A DNA stretch of 11,179 bases from Spirochaetota bacterium (GTDB lineage: Bacteria; Spirochaetota; Spirochaetia; Treponematales; Breznakiellaceae), in contig JAEXTK010000098.1 in the NCBI GenBank assembly GCA_023406985.1, positions 1-11,179 of the forward strand, given 5' to 3'. Position 1 is the stretch's first letter. The number at the start of each line of letters is the position of its first letter. The notes beneath the pieces were generated by a model that saw nothing but the letters and a program-made list of their open reading frames with translations, ran no database searches and was not told the origin of the DNA. Below, one piece after another: positions 1 through 5,399 of the stretch. Both the position numbers and the translations under genes were made by a program.

Positions 1-20
1 CCGCGGCAATCCGTTTTTTT
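1..20 (+). terminator. Possible right arm and T-tract of a plus-strand terminator cut by the window edge
   Basis: A GC-rich stretch is followed by seven T residues at 14-20, just beyond the stop of the minus-strand lipoprotein gene. If the matching left arm lies outside the window, this would be an intrinsic terminator for a plus-strand gene to the left. Only half of the structure is visible, so this is inference. The T-run overlaps the TAA stop of the convergent gene. Confidence 0.3.
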
Positions 21-594
21 AATTGAGGCTTTCGTACATGGTCTGCCTGATGCCTTCGGCGGCGTTGTGCGCGAAATCATCCAGCAGCTTCCGCTGCGAA
101 TCGCCTGACGCCACGGTGAACGAGGGAGCCTTGTACCGCTCCTCCCGCGTCTTGGCGGTGACCAGGTTCCCCTTCTTGTCGTAGGACTTGATCCTGAAGG
201 TGGCCGAAATGCCCTGGATGACGCCGTTGGCGCTCACGGTGATGACCGGGTCCGCGATGACGATCCAAATCCTATAGAGGTATTTCGCGCCGGTGTTCTG
301 GTCCTGGACGTGGAATATCTTGTCTTCCACCGTGCCCTCGATCAGCTTGTCGCGGATGTTGAGCGAAAGGCTGCTCGCGACTTCGCTGCCCCAAATGTTG
401 GTGTTCACGTCGAAGTCTATGAAGATGGTCTGGTCCTTCCATTCGGGTTTCGCTACGGGCTTGTAGGTGACCCGCTCGACGGCCGTCGGCTTCATGGCTT
501 CGCCGAGAGACTCGCACCCGCTGACGGCGAGACAGGCGACGGCCGCTAAGGTCGTGGCCGCAAGAGTACGAAGGGCGCTCATTTTCTTGATCAT
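19..594 (-). CDS. Predicted lipoprotein of unknown function, 191 aa
   Basis: I do not recognise a family with certainty. The N-terminus is a lipoprotein signal: basic MIKK, a hydrophobic stretch (residues 9-22) and a lipobox ending LAVSGC with Cys27, so the mature protein should be lipid-anchored. The remainder is mixed alpha/beta and looks like a single globular domain, with alternating strands around residues 55-150 and a helix at the C-terminus (about 165-190). The strand-rich layout loosely recalls small outer-membrane assembly lipoproteins such as LptE, but I see no decisive motif. The ATG at 594 was chosen because AAGGAG lies 7 nt upstream and the signal peptide starts right there. The frame stays open to 810, but that 72-residue extension would precede the signal peptide and cross the intergenic palindrome. 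It is divergent from the 7TM-AraC gene. Confidence 0.85.
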   Translation of the reverse strand: MIKKMSALRTLAATTLAAVACLAVSGCESLGEAMKPTAVERVTYKPVAKPEWKDQTIFIDFDVNTNIWGSEVASSLSLNIRDKLIEGTVEDKIFHVQDQNTGAKYLYRIWIVIADPVITVSANGVIQGISATFRIKSYDKKGNLVTAKTREERYKAPSFTVASGDSQRKLLDDFAHNAAEGIRQTMYESLN

Positions 595-658
595 TTCGCA
601 TCTCCTTGTTTTTCGTTCCCCGGATGCCGCTCGGATCCGTGGGACAGCGAGAATATAG

Positions 659-680
659 AAGCCCGAGGAGGCGCGGGCTT
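659..680. repeat. GC-rich hairpin in the divergent intergenic region
   Basis: The arms aagcccg (659-665) and cgggctt (674-680) pair perfectly over 7 bp around an 8-nt loop. Read on the minus strand the hairpin would lie in the 5' leader of the lipoprotein gene, if that promoter is further right. Read on the plus strand it precedes the T-tract at 703-718. It could be a leader structure, an attenuator or an insulating terminator; the sequence does not decide. Confidence 0.5.
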
Positions 681-681
681 T

Positions 682-697
682 CGAAGTTATAACTTCG
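682..697. promoter_or_regulatory. Perfect 16-bp palindrome, candidate operator
   Basis: The sequence cgaagttataacttcg is identical on both strands. It sits between two divergently transcribed genes, the lipoprotein (start 594) and the 7TM-AraC regulator (start 761), and its centre contains the minus-strand -10-like hexamer TATAAC. A/T tracts at 702-718 flank it and could act as an UP element for the minus-strand promoter. A perfect palindrome of this length suggests a binding site for a dimeric regulator; which protein binds is unknown. AraC-type proteins usually prefer direct repeats, so autoregulation is only one possibility. Confidence 0.5.
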
Positions 698-747
698 TCA
701 TATTTTTTTGTTTTTTTTCGCCGGCTAGGCATTCGGGAGCCCCATGG

Positions 748-753
748 TATAAT
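748..753 (+). promoter_or_regulatory. -10 hexamer TATAAT directly ahead of the AraC gene (leaderless layout)
   Basis: A consensus TATAAT ends 7 nt before the GTG start at 761, so the predicted transcription start falls on or beside the first codon. There is no Shine-Dalgarno sequence in the 7 nt between. No good -35 is visible 16-18 bp upstream, so activation by a bound regulator is possible. A GGGAG at 735-739 would suit an ATG at 744, but that frame closes after two codons. Confidence 0.55.
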
Positions 754-760
754 CCGCTCC

Positions 761-1882
761 GTGTCGTACCCCGAACTCCACCGATTCATCATCCTGTTCG
801 GAGCCCTCACCTCGTTCTTCCTCGGGCTGTCCCAGATACTCCTCGTGAAGAAGAACCGTCGGAACTACCTCATCGTGCTGGTGTTCTTCGATACGGCCTT
901 GTTCCAGGTCTCGAGCCAATTCTTCATCTTCCGGGAATTGCCCAACTGGCACGAGCTGTTCCCGTACGCGAACCTCGTCTCCTCGACGCTCGTGTATTCG
1001 TTGCTGCCCCTGACCTTTCTGTGGCTCATGTCCCTGGGTACCCCGGACTTCCGATTCAAGCCCGGCATGCTGGCGCATTTCATCCCTCCGGCGCTCGGTG
1101 CGATCCTGCTAATCTTCTTCAGCCTATCCCCCGCGGATCCCGCCGTCCGGCCTGAGGACTATCGGGGTTACCTATTCGACACCGATCCCGCGTACAGGAT
1201 CAACGCGATCGGCACCTGGATCCAGACCGCTTTCTACGGCGTTTTGATTACCCGCGCCTATCTGCCTGCCATCCTGCGGGCGGACTTGGCGAAGCGGTCG
1301 AACCTCCTGACCATCCTCATGATCGTGGGCATGATGGCGTACAGCTTCGTGGTGTGCGTGGGGTATTATTTCGCCCGGGACGCCTTCAAGCTGTTCTATG
1401 AAACCCGCATGACCCTCTTCGTCGTGGCCATCTTCCTGGTCAGCTATCGTTTTCCTTTCCTGTTGAATATCGTGAAGCTCGAGGCGTACCGGGAGGGATA
1501 CCTCAACCCGAGGGCGGCGAACCTCGGAGACGCCGTCGTGAAAAACATCCACCGCCTGATGACCGAGGAACAGCTGTACCGGGACGGGGAACTCACCCTC
1601 AAGAAGATGGCCCGGAAAGTCGGCATCGCGCCCCACCAACTGTCCGAAATACTGAACACGCGCCTCGGCAAGAGTTTCCCCCAATTCCTCAAGGAACAGC
1701 GGGTCGCCGCGGCGATACGCATGCTGGAAGAAGAAGCCGAGCGTAAGATCATCACGGTCGCCGAAGACTGCGGGTTCAATTCCCTTTCGGTATTCAACGC
1801 GTCCTTCAAGGCCGTGAGCGGCATGACGCCCTCGCAATTCAAGGGACGGAGGAAGAATCAAGCGGCTACCGCCGGGCGGTAG
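761..1882 (+). CDS. Membrane-bound AraC-family regulator with 7TM N-terminal domain, 373 aa
   Basis: The protein has seven predicted membrane helices at about residues 9-29, 36-56, 72-92, 106-122, 149-171, 182-205 and 216-236. A linker of roughly 20-25 residues and an AraC/XylS-type double helix-turn-helix domain (about 258-363) follow. The HTH part shows the family pattern: helix 1 around 277-299, GKSFPQFL with R314, then the second HTH with VAEDCGFNSLSVF and a closing GMTPSQF. The inferred role is a one-component sensor: the membrane domain perceives a lipophilic or envelope signal, and the cytoplasmic tail binds DNA next to the membrane. The usual cupin sensor of AraC proteins is absent. 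The start is GTG at 761, since no start codon lies close upstream in frame and the first helix begins at once. No Shine-Dalgarno is present. Its target may be the divergent lipoprotein or itself; the ligand is unknown. Confidence 0.9.
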   Translation: MSYPELHRFIILFGALTSFFLGLSQILLVKKNRRNYLIVLVFFDTALFQVSSQFFIFRELPNWHELFPYANLVSSTLVYSLLPLTFLWLMSLGTPDFRFKPGMLAHFIPPALGAILLIFFSLSPADPAVRPEDYRGYLFDTDPAYRINAIGTWIQTAFYGVLITRAYLPAILRADLAKRSNLLTILMIVGMMAYSFVVCVGYYFARDAFKLFYETRMTLFVVAIFLVSYRFPFLLNIVKLEAYREGYLNPRAANLGDAVVKNIHRLMTEEQLYRDGELTLKKMARKVGIAPHQLSEILNTRLGKSFPQFLKEQRVAAAIRMLEEEAERKIITVAEDCGFNSLSVFNASFKAVSGMTPSQFKGRRKNQAATAGR

Positions 1883-1883
1883 C
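1865..1883 (+). terminator. Hairpin overlapping the AraC stop codon, possible terminator without U-tract
   Basis: The arms gctaccg (1865-1871) and cggtagc (1877-1883) pair perfectly with a 5-nt loop, and the TAG stop (1880-1882) lies inside the right arm. No T-run follows, so it is a poor Rho-independent terminator. It may act as a 3'-end stabiliser or a U-less terminator. Confidence 0.35.
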
Positions 1884-1945
1884 GCGGGCCGCATCCGGCC
1901 GGCCGGGAGCGGTCCTTGCGTCGCTCGTTGTCCGAGTCCCCTCGG

Positions 1946-2003
1946 TGAGGAGTCCGTGATATTCTCCGAGGAGGTCCAGGGAGCTCAAAGGCCTGACTCC
2001 TCA
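1946..2003. repeat. 9-bp inverted repeat between the convergent AraC and ATPase genes
   Basis: The arms tgaggagtc (1946-1954) and gactcctca (1995-2003) are perfect complements separated by 40 nt. They lie between two convergent genes whose stops are at 1882 and 2062. They could form a long-loop stem in either transcript. The stretch 1883-2061 shows no gene. Confidence 0.35.
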
Positions 2004-2061
2004 TGTGCCGATTCGCTCAAAAGCTCGTTGAATAGAGGGTTTGAGGACGACGGCTCAAACT

Positions 2062-3255
2062 TCATTCGCTCCGCCAATCATCCCCCGCCATGATCCTCTT
2101 CATGAACTCATCAAATAGTGGAACCGTAAACGCGGTATCCCCGTGGCTCGGGCTCCACACCATACCTTTGGCTATCAATTTATTCCGGGTCATGGCAAGG
2201 GCGGTCACACCGCGGCCGAGCACATCCGAAATGTCACCCGACCGGTGAGGGCCGCTTCCCAACTCCGCCATGGCCCGTAAATACCTCTTCTCCAGGGGGG
2301 TGAGCCGATCGAACCGCACGCGGAAAAAACTCTCGTCCATCGCGGCGATCGCCAAGGTAGTAGCCCGTCGTACATCGTCCAAGGTGATAGGAGACGCGAC
2401 GGCGACATCCCAAGCATGTTTTCCCCATTCCTGCACGAAATACGGGTACCCGTGAGTCGTCCGCGCGATTTCGTTGAGCGCGGAGGATTGAATATCGACG
2501 CCGTTCTCATGTAGAGGCCGCTCGATAGCCGCGCGCAACGCGTCCTGAGGCAGAGGACCGATCTCGGGAAAATCGAACAAGCGTTCAGCGTAAGACTTGG
2601 CCCGTCCCATCCGGCCGCGTAGCTGCGGCAATCCGGCCCCCACCATCAGCACCGGAAGCTGACGCTGCGCGATGCGATGCAAGGCCGTGATGAGCGAGGC
2701 CAATTGTTCCTCTTCCACGTACTGAAGTTCATCGACGAATAAGGCCAGCGCTGAGTCCGCGTGCTTCGCGGCCTCTCCTACGGCGCTCAGGAGATCCTGC
2801 AAATCGTGCTCAAGGTCGCCGTTATCAGCCAAGCCCGGTTCGGGAGGAAGGTCAAACCCCACCTCGATATCGCCGTATCTGACCTTCAACGCTTTGGCGA
2901 AGCCGGACAATGCCTGCAAGGCGCGTTGAGCTTTTTCCTTTGCCTGTTCATTCAGAGAAAGTCGAAGCAGCGCTTGCCGCAGTTGCGGCGCGAGCAACGC
3001 GGGAAGGGAACGACCTTCAGGAGCCTCAATCCGCACCGTATGGATCCCGCGCGCTTCAGCGTCGGTCTTGATCCGATCCAGGAGCACCGTCTTTCCTACG
3101 CCGCGCAGGCCCACCAGGAGGAAACTCTTGGTGGGGAGCGTCCGACGAGTCCGCTCGATCGCGATCCGTGACAACTCCAGGATGTCATCGCGGCCGGCGA
3201 GCTCCGGAGGCGGGGTGCCCGCGCCGGGGGCAAAGGGATTCGTTACCGGGTCCAT
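2062..3255 (-). CDS. AAA-type P-loop ATPase with C-terminal winged helix, 397 aa
   Basis: A proline-rich N-terminus with GAGTPPPELAGRD (residues 11-23) leads into an AAA_16-like ATPase. Walker A is GLRGVGKT (49-56). Walker B is ALALFVDE (169-176), with D175 and E176 for Mg2+ and hydrolysis. A sensor-like GAG stands at 206-208, and the conserved GYPYFVQEWG (269-278) follows. The C-terminal part (about 317-390) looks like a winged helix: LTPLEKRYLRAMA, then DISDVLG and a recognition-helix-like stretch. This domain order fits the archaeal-ATPase/STAND-like family of stand-alone NTPases, widespread but of unknown cellular role. The start is ATG 3255, six nt after a strong -10, so translation is probably leaderless. 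It stands alone with no partner gene on its strand nearby, its base use looks less GC-rich than its neighbours, and it is flanked by a structured gene-free region. These traits suggest an accessory, possibly horizontally acquired gene, which is inference. Confidence 0.85.
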   Translation of the reverse strand: MDPVTNPFAPGAGTPPPELAGRDDILELSRIAIERTRRTLPTKSFLLVGLRGVGKTVLLDRIKTDAEARGIHTVRIEAPEGRSLPALLAPQLRQALLRLSLNEQAKEKAQRALQALSGFAKALKVRYGDIEVGFDLPPEPGLADNGDLEHDLQDLLSAVGEAAKHADSALALFVDELQYVEEEQLASLITALHRIAQRQLPVLMVGAGLPQLRGRMGRAKSYAERLFDFPEIGPLPQDALRAAIERPLHENGVDIQSSALNEIARTTHGYPYFVQEWGKHAWDVAVASPITLDDVRRATTLAIAAMDESFFRVRFDRLTPLEKRYLRAMAELGSGPHRSGDISDVLGRGVTALAMTRNKLIAKGMVWSPSHGDTAFTVPLFDEFMKRIMAGDDWRSE

Positions 3256-3261
3256 GCCATG

Positions 3262-3289
3262 ATTATACTCAATTTATCGATATTATCAA
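3262..3289 (-). promoter_or_regulatory. Strong sigma-70-type promoter of the ATPase gene (leaderless)
   Basis: On the minus strand TTGATA (3284-3289) is followed by a 16-bp spacer and a perfect TATAAT (3262-3267). Exactly 6 nt separate the -10 box from the ATG at 3255, placing the predicted start of the transcript on the start codon. No Shine-Dalgarno fits in the gap. This is the best-formed promoter in the window. Confidence 0.7.
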
Positions 3290-3302
3290 GGATGAGTATA
3301 AT
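3262..3302. promoter_or_regulatory. Perfect 10-bp inverted repeat with a -10 hexamer in each arm
   Basis: The arms attatactca (3262-3271) and tgagtataat (3293-3302) are exact complements, 21 bp apart. The left arm holds the minus-strand TATAAT of the ATPase promoter. The right arm holds a plus-strand TATAAT (3297-3302) that would drive transcription away from the ATPase, into the gene-free region to the right. The plus promoter lacks a good -35. A dimeric repressor bound here would cover both -10 boxes, so this is a candidate operator for coordinated control. A small palindrome, tatcgata (3275-3282), lies inside. Confidence 0.5.
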
Positions 3303-3327
3303 TGGATAATATAGGTATAAACACTCG

Positions 3328-3346
3328 GCGCCTACCCGTAAGGCGC
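3328..3346. repeat. 6-bp hairpin near the start of the structured region
   Basis: The arms gcgcct (3328-3333) and aggcgc (3341-3346) pair around a 7-nt loop. It begins about 25 nt after the plus-strand TATAAT at 3297-3302, so it would be the first stem of a transcript starting there. Confidence 0.4.
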
Positions 3347-3369
3347 GGGGGTAACGGAAGACCCCGGAA

Positions 3370-3402
3370 AACGAAAAGGCGCCCAGCGGACGCCGTTTCG
3401 TT
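3370..3402. repeat. Long hairpin, 12-nt arms with one mismatch
   Basis: The arms aacgaaaaggcg (3370-3381) and cgccgtttcgtt (3391-3402) pair at 11 of 12 positions around a 9-nt loop. It lies outside any gene. On the minus strand it could contribute to ending transcription that reads through from glyS toward the ATPase; on the plus strand it would be the second and strongest stem of a putative RNA. Confidence 0.55.
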
Positions 3403-3428
3403 CGAGGAGTCTGGAACGAGGGTGAGGC

Positions 3429-3513
3429 GCGATTCGATGAGCGCCGATCGCGATTCGATGAGCGCCGATCGCGATTCGATGAGCGCCGATCGCGAGCTGG
3501 CGCAGCGCCGATC
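3429..3513. repeat. 21-bp tandem repeat, three exact copies plus a degenerate fourth
   Basis: The unit gcgattcgatgagcgccgat plus a final c occurs exactly at 3429-3449, 3450-3470 and 3471-3491. A diverged copy that keeps the gcga start and the agcgccgatc end follows at 3492-3513. Each junction forms the palindrome atcgcgat, and gcgat at the start of a unit can pair with atcgc across its end, so each unit can fold on itself. Because 21 is divisible by three, frames stay open across it, which explains a spurious seven-residue protein repeat. There are no spacers, so it is not a CRISPR array. Confidence 0.9.
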
Positions 3514-3562
3514 CCCCGCGCGAGGGATTGAAGCGGTATCCTCCGCCCCGCCTCAGAAAGCA

Positions 3563-3592
3563 AGAGCGCGGGCTCTTCCGAGACCGCGCTCT
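3563..3592. terminator. Perfect 9-bp hairpin, possible secondary terminator
   Basis: The arms agagcgcgg (3563-3571) and ccgcgctct (3584-3592) are exact complements around a 12-nt loop. On the minus strand, downstream of glyS, the stem is followed by TTGCTTTCT, a broken T-rich tail. It could back up the stronger candidate at 3633-3651. Confidence 0.4.
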
Positions 3593-3597
3593 AGAAA

Positions 3598-3611
3598 CGC
3601 CCCGCGGGGCG
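3598..3611. repeat. 14-bp GC palindrome
   Basis: The sequence cgccccgcggggcg is a perfect palindrome lying between two hairpins downstream of glyS. Short GC palindromes are expected by chance in such GC-rich DNA, so I attach little function to it. Confidence 0.4.
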
Positions 3612-3632
3612 GAGATACAAGCGGAAAACCCG

Positions 3633-3651
3633 GTCCCGCCTCCGGCGGGAC
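3633..3651 (-). terminator. Likely intrinsic terminator of glyS
   Basis: On the minus strand an 8-bp perfect stem (gtcccgcc with ggcgggac) closes a 3-nt loop and is followed by CGGGTTTT. It lies 86 nt beyond the glyS stop. The tight loop and short T-tract fit a Rho-independent terminator, though the T-tract is short and displaced by four bases. Confidence 0.55.
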
Positions 3652-3737
3652 GCGCCCGCGGCATCCATACCGTTGGGGAAGCGCGACGAACCTGCGGTTC
3701 TACGCTTCTCCATGACAGCAATTTGGCGCGCGAGGTT

Positions 3738-5111
3738 TTACTTGATCCGCTTATATTCCTTGATTTCCTTCCTCAGCCGCTCCGCCAGCTCCGCCCGCGG
3801 CACGCGGACCTGCTCCATGGAATCCCGGAAGCGGAGCGTGACGGTCCCGTTCTCCTTGGACTCGTAGTCCACGGTGACGCAGAAGGGGGTGCCCGCCTCG
3901 TCCTGGCGGCGGTAGCGGCGGCCGATGGCGCCGGACTGGTCGTAGTCGGTGGCGTAGTCTTCCTTGAGCTCCTGCCGGATCTCCTGGGCCAGCTCGGCCA
4001 GGCCGTCCTTCTTCATGAGGGGCAGCACCGCCACGGTGATCGGGGCGATGGTCGGGTGGAAGCGCATGACCGTCCGCCAGTCGTCGTCGTTCCCCTTGTC
4101 GGCCACCTTCTCCTCGTCGTAGGCGTCGCAGAGGAGCATGAGCACTTCGCGCGTGAGGCCCGCCGACGTCTCGATGATGTACGGGGTGTAGCGCTCGTTG
4201 TTGTTGTCCTGGTCGATGTACTGGAGGTCCTTACCCGAGTACTGCATGTGGCGCGAGAGGTCGTAGTCGGACCGGTTGTGCACGCCCTCCAGCTCCTTCC
4301 AGCCCATGGGGAAGAGGTACTCGATGTCGTACGCGTCCTTGGCGTAGTGCGCGAGCTCGTCCGGCCCGTGCTGGTGCCAGCGGAGGCTCTCCATCTTCAC
4401 GCCGAGCTTCTTGAAGTAGTTCCAGCGCTGCTCTTTCCAGTAGTTGAACCACTCCACGTCGGTGCCCGGCTTCACGAAGAACTGCATCTCCATCTGCTCG
4501 AACTCGCAGGTGCGGAAGATGAAGTTCTTGGTGACGATCTCGTTCCGGAACGCCTTGCCGACCTGGGCGATGCCGAAGGGGATCTTCATGCGGTTACTCT
4601 GGATGATGTTCTTGTAGTTGACGTAGATGCCCTGGGCCGTCTCGGGGCGGAGATAGATGATGGAGGAGGACTCCTCCACCGCGCCGATGTGGGTCTTGAA
4701 CATGAGGTTGAACTTGCGGGTGTCGGTGAGCTCGCCGCCGCATTCGGGGCACTCTTTCTTGGCGAGCTTCTCCTGGTCGATCTGGTCCGCGCGGAAGCGG
4801 CTCTTGCACTTCTTGCAGTCCACGAGGGGATCGGTGAAGTTCTCCACGTGGCCGGAGGCTTCCCAGACCTTGGGGTACATGATGATGGCCGCGTCGAGTC
4901 CCACGATGTCGTCGTGGAGCTGGGTCATCTCCTTCCACCAGAGCCGCTGGATGCGGTTCTTGAGCTCGATGCCGAGGGGGCCGTAGTCCCAGGCGCCCGA
5001 CTGGCCGCCGTAGATCTCGGAAGACTGGAAGACGAAGCCGCGCCGCTTGGCGAGCGACGTGATCTTCTCCATCGTGGCGGCGCCCTTGTACTCGGTCTCT
5101 TGTTCTGCCAT
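3738..5111 (-). CDS. glyS: Glycyl-tRNA synthetase, single-chain alpha2 type, 457 aa
   Basis: This class II synthetase charges tRNA-Gly with glycine in the cytoplasm, using ATP. A WDYGPLG stretch (41-47) and EASGHVENFTDP (84-95) belong to the N-terminal catalytic part. Four cysteines (C99, C102, C121, C124) form a CxxC...CxxC zinc-like insertion. RPETAQGIYVNYKN (155-168) and motif 2 with FRNE (188-191) follow. Motif 3 is around SAGLTREVL (316-324) with R321, and the C-terminal anticodon-binding domain covers about 350-457. The length matches the bacterial/eukaryote-like homodimer rather than the GlyQ+GlyS alpha2beta2 enzyme; spirochaetes use this form. The ATG at 5111 has AGGAG (5118-5122) 6 nt upstream. 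It has its own promoter (5233-5262), a structured leader and a terminator, so it is probably a single-gene unit. Confidence 0.97.
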   Translation of the reverse strand: MAEQETEYKGAATMEKITSLAKRRGFVFQSSEIYGGQSGAWDYGPLGIELKNRIQRLWWKEMTQLHDDIVGLDAAIIMYPKVWEASGHVENFTDPLVDCKKCKSRFRADQIDQEKLAKKECPECGGELTDTRKFNLMFKTHIGAVEESSSIIYLRPETAQGIYVNYKNIIQSNRMKIPFGIAQVGKAFRNEIVTKNFIFRTCEFEQMEMQFFVKPGTDVEWFNYWKEQRWNYFKKLGVKMESLRWHQHGPDELAHYAKDAYDIEYLFPMGWKELEGVHNRSDYDLSRHMQYSGKDLQYIDQDNNNERYTPYIIETSAGLTREVLMLLCDAYDEEKVADKGNDDDWRTVMRFHPTIAPITVAVLPLMKKDGLAELAQEIRQELKEDYATDYDQSGAIGRRYRRQDEAGTPFCVTVDYESKENGTVTLRFRDSMEQVRVPRAELAERLRKEIKEYKRIK

Positions 5112-5147
5112 GAGAAACTCCTGTCGCGGCCGGTCCTGCCGACCGCT

Positions 5148-5170
5148 CGGCCTCCATGGAACGGAGGCCG
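5148..5170 (-). promoter_or_regulatory. Hairpin in the glyS 5' leader
   Basis: The arms cggcctcc (5148-5155) and ggaggccg (5163-5170) pair perfectly over 8 bp around a 7-nt loop. It lies 26 nt upstream of the glyS Shine-Dalgarno, inside the leader predicted from the promoter at 5233-5262. I see no T-box or glycine-riboswitch signature. It could tune translation or stability. Confidence 0.45.
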
Positions 5171-5232
5171 TGAACTGTAGATGGCCCGGCGAGTGGGGAC
5201 GCGGGAAGGCGCCTCTCCCGGACAGGGTTTGG

Positions 5233-5262
5233 AGTATAGCGGGGAGGCCGCGCCCGTGTCGA
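5233..5262 (-). promoter_or_regulatory. Probable glyS promoter
   Basis: On the minus strand TCGACA (5257-5262) is followed by 18 bp and TATACT (5233-5238), each matching consensus at five of six positions. The predicted transcript starts near 5226, giving a leader of about 115 nt. Confidence 0.55.
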
Positions 5263-5295
5263 CTCTCGTGGCGCGAATGCGCTGCCGCTCAGCTG

Positions 5296-5320
5296 GTGTC
5301 GCGAAGTCAGTGTCGCGAAG
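5296..5320. repeat. 11-bp direct repeat, 14-bp period
   Basis: gtgtcgcgaag occurs at 5296-5306 and again at 5310-5320, with a partial copy (gtgtcgc) near 5344. It lies upstream of the glyS promoter and downstream of the kinase stop. Spacing is not a multiple of a helical turn, so it is not an obvious activator site. Confidence 0.4.
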
Positions 5321-5356
5321 CTTTGGGATGGGAGGAGGCTGGGGTGTCGCTCTAGG

Positions 5357-5384
5357 CTCGGCGCCGGCCATCCGACGCGCCGAG
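5357..5384 (-). terminator. Hairpin just downstream of the histidine kinase gene
   Basis: The arms ctcggcgc (5357-5364) and gcgccgag (5377-5384) are exact complements around a 12-nt loop, starting 15 nt beyond the kinase stop. No T-run follows on the minus strand, so it may be a U-less terminator or a 3'-end stabiliser. It would separate kinase transcription from glyS. Confidence 0.45.
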
Positions 5385-5399
5385 GGGAATAGGAAAGGC

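Larger units (their letters stand above)
3303..3737. other. Gene-free, structure-rich region between ATPase and glyS
   Basis: No reading frame here has a ribosome site, plausible composition or recognisable product; the open frames on both strands mostly arise from the repeats. What it does hold is a series of inverted repeats (3328-3346, 3370-3402, 3563-3592, 3598-3611, 3633-3651) and a 21-bp tandem repeat (3429-3513). A plus-strand -10 hexamer at 3297-3302 could transcribe it as a structured RNA. I checked for tRNA features and found none. It may be a non-coding RNA locus, a repeat-bearing regulatory region, or simply scar sequence next to an acquired gene. Confidence 0.5.

Noticed and set aside
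682..697. loxP/dif-type recombination site
   Set aside because: The arms resemble loxP ends, but there is no 6-8-bp spacer or recombinase gene, so an operator is the simpler reading.
19..810. 263-residue version of the first lipoprotein
   Set aside because: The extra 72 residues would precede a clear signal peptide and cover the intergenic palindrome; AAGGAG sits ahead of the ATG at 594.
3429..3513. CRISPR array
   Set aside because: The units are contiguous with no variable spacers, and no cas gene is nearby.
3243..3721. Open frames with seven-residue protein repeats on both strands over the 21-bp array
   Set aside because: The repeats are a by-product of a period divisible by three. No frame has a ribosome site or sensible product.
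3660..3737. Possible tRNA-like sequence with GGTTCGTC downstream of glyS
   Set aside because: Flanking bases do not form a T-stem or a cloverleaf.
3528..5180. Long plus-strand open frame (550 codons) antisense to glyS
   Set aside because: It runs opposite to a certain gene and stays open because glyS codon use avoids the reverse complements of stops. Its product is a Val/Leu/Asp-rich low-complexity string without motifs.
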